Shown in pieces: positions 40,204 through 48,531 of a stretch of 64,000 nucleotides of DNA (positions within the stretch are counted from its first letter, which is position 1; every line of letters begins with the position of its first letter). The notes under the pieces were generated by a model. It did not search any database, was not told the origin of the DNA, and saw only the letters and a program-made list of their open reading frames with translations. The position numbers and the translations under genes are program-made. The stretch lies in contig NZ_JAFDOE010000007.1 of NCBI RefSeq assembly GCF_018342065.1, forward strand, positions 127,350-191,349, written 5' to 3'. The DNA is from Citrobacter sp. FP75. Lineage in GTDB: Bacteria; Pseudomonadota; Gammaproteobacteria; Enterobacterales; Enterobacteriaceae.

Positions 40204-42351
40204 ATGAAAAAAATCACCAGTGTATGCCCGTACTGTGGGGCCGGGTGCAAGCTCAAGCTTGTTGTTGAAAATAACAAAATCATCCGCGCCGAAGCCGCAG
40301 AGGGTGTCACAAACCAAAATCAGTTATGCCTGAAAGGCTACTATGGCTGGGATTTTCTTAACGACACGCGGCTTCTGACGCCCCGCCTGACTCGCCCACT
40401 GATCCGTTATGAAAAAGGGGGAAAATTCACACCCGTTAGTTGGGATGAGGCCATTCGTTACACCGCAAAACGCTTATCCGACATCAAGAACACCTTTGGT
40501 CCTCGGGCCATCATGACGACAGGCTCTTCCCGTGGGACAGGGAATGAAACCAACTACGTGATGCAAAAATTCGCGCGGGGTGTACTCAACACCAACAATG
40601 TCGATTGTTGTGCCCGCGTATGTCACGGCCCTTCCGTTGCCGGCTTACAGGAAACCCTGGGCAATGGCGCAATGAGCAACTCCATTAGCGACATTGAAAA
40701 CTCCAAATGCCTGCTTATCTTTGGTTATAACTGCGCAGACTCCCATCCGATTGTTGCCCGTCGTGTCATCAAGGCTCGCCAGAACGGCGCTAAAATCATT
40801 GTCTGCGATCCCCGCCGCATTGAAACAGCGCGCATTGCTGACCAGCATCTGCAGTTAAAAAACGGCTGTAACATGGCGCTGGTCAACGCCTTTGGTTACG
40901 TGCTAATTGAAGAGCAACTCTACGACCGTGAATATGTGCAAAAGCATGTCGAAGGTCTGGAAACCTATTGGGAAACCGTGAAGGACTATGCGCCTGAAGC
41001 CGTTGAACACCTTACCGGCGTTCCCGCTCAGCAGGTGCGCCAGGCAATGCGCACCTTTGCCGCCGCACCTTCAGCAACGGTAATGTGGGGAATGGGCGTG
41101 ACGCAGTTTGGACAAGCTGTTGACGTGGTCCGCGGATTGTCGAGCCTGGCCCTACTGACCGGGAATCTGGGGCGACCTAACGTCGGCGTGGGCCCAGTAC
41201 GCGGGCAGAATAACGTTCAAGGTGCATGCGACATGGGCGTTCTCCCCAATCAGTTTCCGGGCTATCAGGATGTTACCGACTTTGCGGTTCGGGAGAAATT
41301 TGCCAAAGCCTGGGGGATTGACGTCAACCTGATGGATGACAAGGTCGGCACACGCATCACCGAAGTTCCCCACCTGGCGATCGAAGGCAAAGTTAAGGCC
41401 TACTACATCATGGGGGAGGATCCGCTGCAGACCGAGGCCGATTTGGGTCTGGTTCGCGAGGGCTTCAACGCGCTCGATTTTATCGTGGTGCAGGATATTT
41501 TCATGACCAAAACCGCGGAAATGGCCGACGTTATTCTGCCTGCGACCTCATGGGGTGAGCACGGTGGCGTCTTTACCTGTGCCGATCGCGGTTTCCAGCG
41601 TTTTGAGAAAGCGATCGACCCCACCGGGGATGTGAAGCGCGACTGGGAGATTATCAGCCTGCTGGCAACCGAAATGGGCTATCCGATGCAGTATCAAAAC
41701 AACCAGCAAATCTGGGATGAAATGCGCGAATTGTGCCCACTGTTCTACGGCGTAACCTACGAAAAAATGGGCGATATGGGCCATATTCAGTGGCCTTGTC
41801 CGGATCTCGATCACCCAGGCACACCGTATCTTTATGCCCACAGCCAGTTTGATACTGCCAACGGCAAAGGCAAACTGTTTGCCGCGCAATGGCGCGCGCC
41901 TGCGGAAATACCTGATGAAGACTATCCGATGGTGCTCTGCACCGTGCGTGAAGTGGGGCATTACTCCTGTCGTTCCATGACCGGCAACTGTGCGGCGCTG
42001 CAGGCGCTGGCAGATGAACCGGGCTATGTGCAGATTAATACTCAGGATGCAGCCAAACTGGGGATCCGACATCGCGATCTGGTATGGGTAAGTTCACGTC
42101 GCGGGAAAGTGATCAGTCGGGCAGATGTCTCCGAACGCATCAATAGCGGAACGGTATACATGACGTATCAGTGGTGGATTGGCGCCTGTAACGAACTCAC
42201 TCAGGATAACCTCGATCCGATCTCGAAAACACCGGAAACCAAGTATTGCGCGGTGATTATCGAACACATTACCGATCAAGGTTGGGCGGAATATTATGCC
42301 GCACAATCGTACAGCGAGATGAAATCACGTTTATGTGAGGCCATTGCGTAA
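40204..42351 (+). CDS. Cysteine-type formate dehydrogenase H paralogue
   Basis: This 715-residue molybdopterin oxidoreductase aligns along its length with E. coli FdhF. The [4Fe-4S] cysteines are C8, C11, C15 and C42, followed by K44. The Mo-ligand position 140 in CCARVCHGPS is Cys (TGT at 40621-40623) where E. coli FdhF has selenocysteine (TGA); the next His is kept. It should oxidise formate to CO2, probably slower than the Sec enzyme and independent of selenium. E. coli fdhF is elsewhere on the chromosome, so this is likely a second copy. ATG 40204 is used; the TTG just before it is not needed. Confidence 0.92.
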   Translation: MKKITSVCPYCGAGCKLKLVVENNKIIRAEAAEGVTNQNQLCLKGYYGWDFLNDTRLLTPRLTRPLIRYEKGGKFTPVSWDEAIRYTAKRLSDIKNTFGPRAIMTTGSSRGTGNETNYVMQKFARGVLNTNNVDCCARVCHGPSVAGLQETLGNGAMSNSISDIENSKCLLIFGYNCADSHPIVARRVIKARQNGAKIIVCDPRRIETARIADQHLQLKNGCNMALVNAFGYVLIEEQLYDREYVQKHVEGLETYWETVKDYAPEAVEHLTGVPAQQVRQAMRTFAAAPSATVMWGMGVTQFGQAVDVVRGLSSLALLTGNLGRPNVGVGPVRGQNNVQGACDMGVLPNQFPGYQDVTDFAVREKFAKAWGIDVNLMDDKVGTRITEVPHLAIEGKVKAYYIMGEDPLQTEADLGLVREGFNALDFIVVQDIFMTKTAEMADVILPATSWGEHGGVFTCADRGFQRFEKAIDPTGDVKRDWEIISLLATEMGYPMQYQNNQQIWDEMRELCPLFYGVTYEKMGDMGHIQWPCPDLDHPGTPYLYAHSQFDTANGKGKLFAAQWRAPAEIPDEDYPMVLCTVREVGHYSCRSMTGNCAALQALADEPGYVQINTQDAAKLGIRHRDLVWVSSRRGKVISRADVSERINSGTVYMTYQWWIGACNELTQDNLDPISKTPETKYCAVIIEHITDQGWAEYYAAQSYSEMKSRLCEAIA

Positions 42352-42362
42352 GCAACAACCAC

Positions 42363-42402
42363 CGCAGCCTGAGTTTTGTCTCGCGGACTCAGGCTGCGTT
42401 TT
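42363..42402 (+). terminator. Rho-independent terminator after the fdhF paralogue
   Basis: CGCAGCCTGAGT and ACTCAGGCTGCG form a perfect 12-base stem with a 12-base loop, followed by TTTT. This is one of the strongest terminators in the window. Confidence 0.93.
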
Positions 42403-42405
42403 GTC

Positions 42406-43050
42406 TCAATCGGCCAGTTGCGGTTTGCCGACGTGAACAGACGAATACTCTTCCTGCTTGTCCCGCTGCATAAAACCAAGGTTTATCAGAAACAATCCCG
42501 CCATAAACGGCAGTTCATACAACTCTTCAATAAGATCGCCGTAATGGGCGTTATGTAGAAACAGTGATGCCAACAGACGGTGATGCTCGACGGTGTCAGA
42601 AATCAAAAATGCACAAGCGGTGATCGCCAGCAGCCAGAGCGGTAGCGGTTCATTGCGTAATCGACGCGCAATATCCTGCCGTAAGCGTTTCGACAGCAGC
42701 ACTGGCAGAATTATCATGGCGATTAACACGACCGAGATGGATCTGAATAGAATTTTAGGCTGCTCAGGGAAATAATCACGACCCCAGCTGGTGCTTCTGC
42801 CCAGTAATACCAGCCACCACATTGCCGCCCAAAGCCAGAATTGCTTCTCGCCTTCAGGACGTGATAAAGGCCGAATATAACAGAAGGTGAACACTGCTCC
42901 GAACAGCAGCCAGAGCGCCTGCCCATTTTCAATCCATCTGACGACGGTACCGTTTAGCAAAGGAAGATTCCAGTTCGCAGTGAACGGGATCGCCACGATG
43001 ACCAGTCCAAGAATGAATGTTGGTAATGTGAGTTGGGTATTCAATTTCAT
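42406..43050 (-). CDS. Unidentified polytopic inner-membrane protein
   Basis: I do not recognise this 214-residue protein. About six hydrophobic segments are visible (near residues 10-26, 43-60, 72-83, 102-119, 137-150 and 178-194). The loops hold YIRPLSRPEGEKQF, GRSTSWGRDYFPE and SDTVEHHRLLA, the last with two adjacent His. It is convergent with the fdhF paralogue and upstream of the yeaR-yoaG pair on the same strand's far side. No operon partner is evident, so no function is proposed. Confidence 0.7.
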   Translation of the reverse strand: MKLNTQLTLPTFILGLVIVAIPFTANWNLPLLNGTVVRWIENGQALWLLFGAVFTFCYIRPLSRPEGEKQFWLWAAMWWLVLLGRSTSWGRDYFPEQPKILFRSISVVLIAMIILPVLLSKRLRQDIARRLRNEPLPLWLLAITACAFLISDTVEHHRLLASLFLHNAHYGDLIEELYELPFMAGLFLINLGFMQRDKQEEYSSVHVGKPQLAD

Positions 43051-43197
43051 AAGCGCGATGTTCTGTATTGTTACTGTGCTGCGATCATAACCCCTGTGAA
43101 TAGTTGGCTATTAGCAATGAATGCGATGTTCTTAAGGTTTTCTTAAGAATTCTTTTTCCGGACTTTTCACACAACAAAACCAACACATTCAGCCAAT

Positions 43198-43236
43198 AAA
43201 AAAACCGCAATGCGCTGTCGTAACGCAATGCGGTTT
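43198..43236 (-). terminator. Terminator after yoaG
   Basis: On the minus strand, AAACCGCATTGCG pairs with CGCATTGCGGTTT (one mismatch) and is followed by a run of T. It lies 46 bases beyond the yoaG stop. Confidence 0.85.
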
Positions 43237-43281
43237 CTACTTAAAGGTGAATAAATTCAAAGAATAAAAGTGTTCACGGCG

Positions 43282-43464
43282 TTACCAGCCGCAGACTTCA
43301 TGCTCATTTTCGGTATCGTAGGAACGTACAGTATTCACCAGATCTTTGACCACTTCGGCTGCCACATCGGGGATCAGCAGCGTCATTGGCGCTTCAGTTT
43401 CATAATCCACAGAAACACCATTGCTGTTATTGGTCACGGTAACGGTATAGGTTGCTTTACTCAT
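43282..43464 (-). CDS. yoaG: Small dimeric protein YoaG
   Basis: This 60-residue protein is nearly identical in sequence to E. coli YoaG, a small dimer of unknown function. It starts MSKATYTVTVTNN and ends HEVCGW. It begins 3 bases after the yeaR stop, giving the nitrate/nitric-oxide-responsive yeaR-yoaG operon. Confidence 0.93.
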   Translation of the reverse strand: MSKATYTVTVTNNSNGVSVDYETEAPMTLLIPDVAAEVVKDLVNTVRSYDTENEHEVCGW

Positions 43465-43467
43465 GAT

Positions 43468-43830
43468 TTACTCCTTGCCGGTACGCACGACTTTTCGCTG
43501 ATTAGCACTCTCCATCAGGACTTCAGGCGCAACGAAAAAGTCGATATTAAAGTAGGTATCGTCGGTCATCACTTCGATGTTATGCCATTTTTCCGGCGGA
43601 AAAACGCCAAACTGACCGGCTTCAATAATCATCACCTCTTCAGGCTCCGGACTGTGTTCATTTGCGAATCCGAGATATTTGACCGCCCCCTGCATAACCG
43701 AAAGTCGAGGATAAACCCCGGCACGGGTTCCTTTATCAAGGTGGCGTTCGAAAATTCCGGCAGGCGCAGTTTCTTTGTTCCAGAACGGAGTTGAGCGTGT
43801 ATGAATGTGATTTTGTGGAATTTGAAGCAT
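43468..43830 (-). CDS. yeaR: DUF1971 protein YeaR
   Basis: YeaR is a 120-residue cupin-like protein induced by nitrate and nitric oxide in E. coli and linked to stress and tellurite response. The core VFPPEKWHNIEVMTDDTYFNIDFF is shared across the family (motif spans residues 75-98). It leads the yeaR-yoaG operon and has an NsrR-like palindrome upstream. Confidence 0.93.
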   Translation of the reverse strand: MLQIPQNHIHTRSTPFWNKETAPAGIFERHLDKGTRAGVYPRLSVMQGAVKYLGFANEHSPEPEEVMIIEAGQFGVFPPEKWHNIEVMTDDTYFNIDFFVAPEVLMESANQRKVVRTGKE

Positions 43831-43900
43831 TTTTCTTCCCTTTTCCAGTCGACAACCAGCGAGTCTTATTGAACCGCTGCTGTGAACAGGGTACGCCTCA

Positions 43901-43925
43901 AAATATACATTTTAAATACCATTTA
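43901..43925 (-). promoter_or_regulatory. NsrR-type operator upstream of yeaR
   Basis: On the minus strand, GGTATTT-AAAATGTAT is a near-symmetric match to the NsrR motif (two ATG(C/T)ATTT-like half sites). E. coli yeaR is repressed by NsrR and activated by NarL, so the site is expected here. Confidence 0.6.
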
Positions 43926-44005
43926 TTGGTTATTGCTGTCATTGACTGACAATGAAAAGAATCGGGAAAAACTGAAGACCCGCCACCATGAGCGGGTCAG
44001 TGGCG

Positions 44006-44644
44006 TTACGACTGAAGCGTCGCCAGACGAGCAGCAAAACCAACAAAAATTAAACCGATAAGGGAATTGCCCACCTTTGCCAGTTTCTTCTTCGTGCGAA
44101 TATACTGCGTAACAAAAGCGCCTGAGAAAATAAGGAAGCTCAGGTAGAAAAAACTCACCACTTCAAGCGTAATGGCCAAAATAAAGAACGACAATCCCGA
44201 GTGCGCCGCATTGACGTCAATAAACTGGACGAAAAACGACACATAAAACAGGATGGCTTTCGGGTTGGTCAGGCTCAAAATTAATGCGCGTTTAAAAATA
44301 GCGCCAAATGGCGTTTCTTCCGTCGCGGTATCCGTGGCCTTCGATTTTAACGTGGCATACAGGATCTTCGCACCGAGATACAGCAGATAAAAAGCACCCA
44401 AATAACGCACGATATTAAACAAAACGGGCGTTGTTTTGATCAATGCCGCAACGCCTGCGTAGGCCAAAAACATCAGCACGGCATCACCGATAAACACACC
44501 GCATGCGGCAAGATAACCGCCTTTCACCCCTCGCCCGACGCTGTTCTTCAGCACAAATATCGTGTTTGGGCCCGGCACCAGCACGATAAAAATAGCCCCC
44601 ACCAGATACGTCCAGTAATTCAGAACTCCATACTCTGCGAACAC
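44006..44644 (-). CDS. leuE: Leucine exporter LeuE
   Basis: LeuE is an inner-membrane amino-acid exporter of the RhtB/LysE family. The family signature [17 protein letters not shown] lies near residue 23, with about six helices in all. The GTG at 44644 is chosen: it gives 212 residues as in E. coli and has AGAGG 6 bases upstream. It is divergent from the YcaC-like gene across a 259-base gap. Confidence 0.93.
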   Translation of the reverse strand: MFAEYGVLNYWTYLVGAIFIVLVPGPNTIFVLKNSVGRGVKGGYLAACGVFIGDAVLMFLAYAGVAALIKTTPVLFNIVRYLGAFYLLYLGAKILYATLKSKATDTATEETPFGAIFKRALILSLTNPKAILFYVSFFVQFIDVNAAHSGLSFFILAITLEVVSFFYLSFLIFSGAFVTQYIRTKKKLAKVGNSLIGLIFVGFAARLATLQS

Positions 44645-44903
44645 GTTAACCTCTTCCTGGTAAAACACATGCACTTGCTGCGAGACAATATGCTAACGAA
44701 TGCATCGCCTGATGGAAAGGGAAATAAGGCCGGAAAGCACTTCCACAATTTATAGCGCCAAACCGCGCGCCAAAAATAATTTTCGTTCCATATTTGCAAC
44801 GATGAAACTCATTTTTGCGACTACCCAATATCCCGGATAGCCACTACTGTTTATCAATAGATTTAGCCCTCAAGGCACCCTCTCATCACCTGGAGAAAGA
44901 AAA

Positions 44904-45530
44904 ATGACTATTGCTTATAAACGTGTTGATAAAGATCAGGCTGCCGTACTGTTGGTCGATCACCAGGCGGGTTTGCTGTCGCTGGTTCGTGACATTGATC
45001 CCGACAAGTTTAAGAACAACGTGCTGGCACTGGCCGATCTGGCGAAGTACTTCAAATTGCCAACCATTCTGACCACCAGCTTTGAAACCGGCCCTAATGG
45101 CCCACTGGTACCCGAGCTAAAAGCCCTGTTTCCTGACGCGCCCTACATCGCACGTCCGGGGCAGATTAACGCCTGGGACAACGAAGATTTTGTCAAAGCG
45201 ATTAAAGCGACGGGTAAAAAGCAGCTAATTATCGCCGGGGTCGTTACCGAAGTGTGCGTCGCGTTCCCTGCGCTGTCGGCCATTGAAGCTGGGTTCGACG
45301 TTTTCGTGGTCACCGATGCTTCCGGTACATTTAACCCACTGACCCGCGACTCCGCCTGGAACCGTATGTCGTCTGCTGGCGTACAGTTGATGACCTGGTT
45401 CGGCCTGGCCTGCGAGTTACACCGCGACTGGCGTAATGACGTTGAAGGACTGGGCACACTGTTCTCCAACCATATTCCTGACTACCGCAACCTGATGACC
45501 AGCTACAGCACGCTGGCTGCCGGAAAATAA
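44904..45530 (+). CDS. YcaC-like isochorismatase-family hydrolase
   Basis: This 208-residue protein is very similar to E. coli YcaC, an octameric cysteine hydrolase of unknown substrate. The catalytic Cys is C118 in VVTEVCVAFP and the Asp is D19 in LLVDHQAG. In K-12, ycaC lies elsewhere, so this is probably a paralogue or relocated copy. A GGAGAAAG site precedes the ATG, and a terminator follows. Confidence 0.88.
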   Translation: MTIAYKRVDKDQAAVLLVDHQAGLLSLVRDIDPDKFKNNVLALADLAKYFKLPTILTTSFETGPNGPLVPELKALFPDAPYIARPGQINAWDNEDFVKAIKATGKKQLIIAGVVTEVCVAFPALSAIEAGFDVFVVTDASGTFNPLTRDSAWNRMSSAGVQLMTWFGLACELHRDWRNDVEGLGTLFSNHIPDYRNLMTSYSTLAAGK

Positions 45531-45546
45531 TTTCAACGCGTTCAAC

Positions 45547-45570
45547 AACCCGCCGTTACCGGCGGGTTTT
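45547..45570. terminator. Terminator after the YcaC-like gene
   Basis: CCCGCCG and CGGCGGG form a perfect 7-base stem with a 4-base loop, followed by TTTT. AA on the left gives it weak activity for the convergent zinT as well. Confidence 0.88.
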
Positions 45571-45588
45571 AATACAGCCATGCCTGAA

Positions 45589-46239
45589 TTAGTGATGCAG
45601 CATCTCGTCGATGACCTCTTCCGCTTTTAGCTGGTACGGATAATAGGTTGGCCAGTTGTCCATCTCTGCAAGCAGAGCCGCCTGCGACGTATTTCCCATA
45701 AAGATGTGATAGTGGCTCGATTTGCGTGGCGCAATAATATGATCGCTAAACTGAACGTATTTCGGCGCGTTGCTGTTTGCCTCTTTGCACTCAAACAGAT
45801 AACGCACACCCTTTTTACCTGACGTGTAAGTCAATATTTTGTACCCGGCATAGTCATATTTGCACGACGCAACCTGATTACCGGTATGAAACTCCATCAC
45901 ACCGTTCTCGATGCCGATAGTGTCCACCTTGGTGGCATAGCCTTTGCGGTAATAGGCTTTAATCTCCTCCGCTGTTTTACTTTTATCCTTCTCGGCTTTT
46001 TTCTTAAATACCGGATCCAGCTCGCCACTGAGCAGATAAGGGTAGACAGACTGCCACATTCCATCCCAGTCGGTCAGCTCCCGGTCCTTCACATTGCTAT
46101 TATCAAAAACGCCCTCTGACGCTTTTTGCTCTATTTCGGTCATCGGCGCGCCGTGGGAATGATGCCCATGAGCCAACGCCTGACTACTGATGAACAGCAT
46201 CCCCAGAACAGCTGCCAGTTTTTCCAAACGAATAGCCAA
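45589..46239 (-). CDS. zinT: Periplasmic zinc/cadmium-binding protein ZinT
   Basis: ZinT binds zinc in the periplasm and works with the ZnuABC importer under zinc starvation. A signal peptide (ends SSQALA) is followed at once by the His-rich segment HGHHSHG. The second metal-binding group lies in SSHYHIFMG. The 216-residue length equals that of E. coli ZinT. A Zur palindrome lies 31 bases upstream. In K-12, zinT is elsewhere; here it lies beside the NikR-linked transporter. Confidence 0.95.
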   Translation of the reverse strand: MAIRLEKLAAVLGMLFISSQALAHGHHSHGAPMTEIEQKASEGVFDNSNVKDRELTDWDGMWQSVYPYLLSGELDPVFKKKAEKDKSKTAEEIKAYYRKGYATKVDTIGIENGVMEFHTGNQVASCKYDYAGYKILTYTSGKKGVRYLFECKEANSNAPKYVQFSDHIIAPRKSSHYHIFMGNTSQAALLAEMDNWPTYYPYQLKAEEVIDEMLHH

Positions 46240-46269
46240 AATTCCACCCTCAATATGTTTGCGAGTGAA

Positions 46270-46286
46270 ATGTTATAATATAACAT
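46270..46286 (-). promoter_or_regulatory. Zur operator of zinT
   Basis: ATGTTATA-A-TATAACAT is a perfect 17-base palindrome and matches the enterobacterial Zur box. It lies 31-47 bases before the zinT start, covering the likely promoter, so zinc should repress zinT. Confidence 0.9.
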
Positions 46287-46356
46287 TACGAATTAATCAA
46301 CGCGGTTATGCAACATTCAACCGCGTTGATAAGCCATTAACACAGAGAAAGGACGA

Positions 46357-46947
46357 TTATGGACAAGGCAGCATTCGCGAGCATATCTGATCAAGCAATG
46401 CCTGCTGATGGCTGATGATGAGTATACCCAACGGGCGACGCTGGCATTCTTCAAGCAGCAGAGCCCATACGTCTCGTTGAATAGAAGGGTCAAGCTGGGC
46501 GGTAATTTCATCGGCAATGAGAAAACGCGTGCGTGGGTCAAGCGCGCGAAGCAGTGCAATACGCGCCAGTTCGCCACCGGAAAGCTGCCCGGGGCGGCGG
46601 GTTAACCATTCAGGGTTGATATGCAAACGGGCGAGCGTTGTTGCGTCCGGCTGCCAGGCATCCCGCACCGCATCACCTGTAGTCCGCCAGGGGTTGAACG
46701 TCAGTTCCGGATGTTGCGGCACCAGCTGTACCGGGCAATATTGCCCGACCGGTAACGGTTTATCATCGACTAAAATTTCACCGTATGTTGGCTTTTGCCA
46801 TCCGGCAAGCACGCGTCCCAGCGTGGTTTTCCCGGTTCCGCTGGGTGCGCAAATCCCCATGCGTTCCCCGATAGCCAGCGAGAACGTCAGATTTTGCCAC
46901 AGCATCTTGCCGCCCTGGCGAATAGTAACATCACGACAGCACAGCAT
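46357..46947 (-). CDS. NikE/DppF-type ABC transporter ATP-binding protein, short
   Basis: This is the second ATPase of the Nik/Dpp-type transporter. Walker A is seen as APSGTGKTTLG, the ABC signature as LSGGELARIAL, Walker B as RFLIADE, and the switch His in LIISHQ. At 196 residues it is about 65-70 shorter than NikE and stops soon after the switch-His region. The C-terminal substrate-specificity part common to the Opp/Dpp/Nik ATPases is missing. It overlaps the first ATPase gene by 17 bases. All motifs for ATP hydrolysis remain, so it may still work. Confidence 0.85.
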   Translation of the reverse strand: MLCCRDVTIRQGGKMLWQNLTFSLAIGERMGICAPSGTGKTTLGRVLAGWQKPTYGEILVDDKPLPVGQYCPVQLVPQHPELTFNPWRTTGDAVRDAWQPDATTLARLHINPEWLTRRPGQLSGGELARIALLRALDPRTRFLIADEITAQLDPSIQRDVWALLLEECQRRPLGILIISHQQALLDQICSRMLPCP

Positions 46948-47725
46948 TCAGCTCTCCAAAAAGTTGATTTCTTTCAGGTAGCGCCCGCCATTGCCGCTGC
47001 AGCTGTTCGCTTATTTCCCCACGCAGCAACTGTTCCCGACTCACGTTATCCGATACCCGTCCCTGATGCAGAGCGACAATGCGGTCCGCATGACGCGCAG
47101 CCAGCGTAAGATCGTGCGTCACCCACAGCACGCCGCGTCCCTGCTCGCAAAGCCCGCGCAAATGCCCAAGCAGCTGATTAGCCAATGGCGCATCGAGCCA
47201 GGCAGTAATTTCATCGGCGAGGATATACCGCGCCTGACTGAGCGACGCATGGCACGCCAGAATACGTTTAGCCATCCCACCGGAAAGCTGGCGCGGGAAG
47301 GCATCTAATACGCTGGCATCCAGTTGACTACGCTGGAGCAGTTGTGTCATTTCCCCCGCATCCCAGGGCTTACCGGAGAGCTGACTCGCTCTTTTTAAAT
47401 GTTTTTCAATGCTCAGCAATGGATTCAGCGCCTGTACACCTTGCGGTACATAACTAAAGGTATTGCCGCGACATTCACGGATCTCATTGCGATCCAGCGT
47501 TTTGCCATCGAGAGTTATCGCGCCCTTAACGCGCAGATTCTCAGGTAGCAGATCGAGCAGGCACTGCAACAGCAGGCTCTTACCTTCTCCGCTGCCGCCG
47601 ACTAACGCCACCATCTGACCGGGTGCAATATCAAAAGAAATATCCTGCAGCAGCGATGACCATTTTCTCGCGCCGTACCAGCGATAGCGCGCCACGTCCA
47701 GCGAGACCTGCTTTAGACTCAACAT
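46931..47725 (-). CDS. NikD/DppD-type ABC transporter ATP-binding protein
   Basis: This is the first ATPase of the importer, 264 residues. Walker A is GGSGEGKS, the signature is RQLSGGMAKRI, Walker B is YILADE and the switch His is in VTHDL. The start overlaps the end of the second permease gene by 7 bases. Together with the short ATPase it would form the motor of the five-gene system. Confidence 0.9.
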   Translation of the reverse strand: MLSLKQVSLDVARYRWYGARKWSSLLQDISFDIAPGQMVALVGGSGEGKSLLLQCLLDLLPENLRVKGAITLDGKTLDRNEIRECRGNTFSYVPQGVQALNPLLSIEKHLKRASQLSGKPWDAGEMTQLLQRSQLDASVLDAFPRQLSGGMAKRILACHASLSQARYILADEITAWLDAPLANQLLGHLRGLCEQGRGVLWVTHDLTLAARHADRIVALHQGRVSDNVSREQLLRGEISEQLQRQWRALPERNQLFGELNAVLS

Positions 47726-48531
47726 GCTTCACCTCTCAACCACAAACGATGTACCGCCCTGGCAAACTGGTCAAATAACATCACCAGGCTGAACAGCATT
47801 AATCCTGGAAACAGCACCAGCCACCAGTTGCCGTGACTGATAAATCGCAGCGCATCCGCCAGTAGCAGCCCCAGCGACGGTTCATGCGGCGCCAGCCCGA
47901 ATCCAAGAAAACTCAACGCCGCGCTATGTAACACCGCGTGCGGAAACATCAACAACGTGCCGGTTAACCATTGCGGCAAAAGCGCAGGTAAATAGTGATG
48001 GCGCCAGCAGTAAAAATGACCGTGCCCCAGCCGTCGGGTCAGCATCAGGTAGTCACTGTGTGCGACACGTTCTGCCTCGGCGCGCAGGATCAAGGCCAGG
48101 CGCGGCCAGTGGGTCAGCGCAACCGCCAGCACGACCCCACTTTTACCGCCGCCAAGGGTAAAACAGATCAGAATAAGCAGCAGCAGATGCGGCATAGAGA
48201 GCATGGCGTCAGTGACCAGACGCATCAGGACATCCATACGCGGATGTAACCGCGAAACCGCCGCCATCAATAAGGCAATCAATCCGCTACACAATGCCGC
48301 GCCGATACCAATCTGCAGGCTGGTTAGCGCTCCCTGAAAACAACGCACCCATAAATCACGTCCGAGGTTATCCGTACCAAACCAGTGCAGCGCATCCGGT
48401 GGCAGATGGCGGGCCAGCAGGTCGACGTTCAGCGCATTATCCAGCGTGGCGGAACCATACAGGGCGATGAAGAGTAGCCCCCCCGCAGACAGCAGCAGGC
48501 GAATTAACGTTGGGGTTGGGTTATAGAGCAT
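47719..48531 (-). CDS. NikC/DppC-type ABC transporter permease
   Basis: This 270-residue membrane protein is the second permease of the importer. It has about five to six helices and the DppC-type entry motif HWFGTDNLGRDLWVR, plus an EAA-like loop region near RAEAERVAHSDYL. It overlaps the upstream permease gene by 11 bases. Substrate is inferred from the NikR-type operator, not from this sequence. Confidence 0.9.
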   Translation of the reverse strand: MLYNPTPTLIRLLLSAGGLLFIALYGSATLDNALNVDLLARHLPPDALHWFGTDNLGRDLWVRCFQGALTSLQIGIGAALCSGLIALLMAAVSRLHPRMDVLMRLVTDAMLSMPHLLLLILICFTLGGGKSGVVLAVALTHWPRLALILRAEAERVAHSDYLMLTRRLGHGHFYCWRHHYLPALLPQWLTGTLLMFPHAVLHSAALSFLGFGLAPHEPSLGLLLADALRFISHGNWWLVLFPGLMLFSLVMLFDQFARAVHRLWLRGEAC

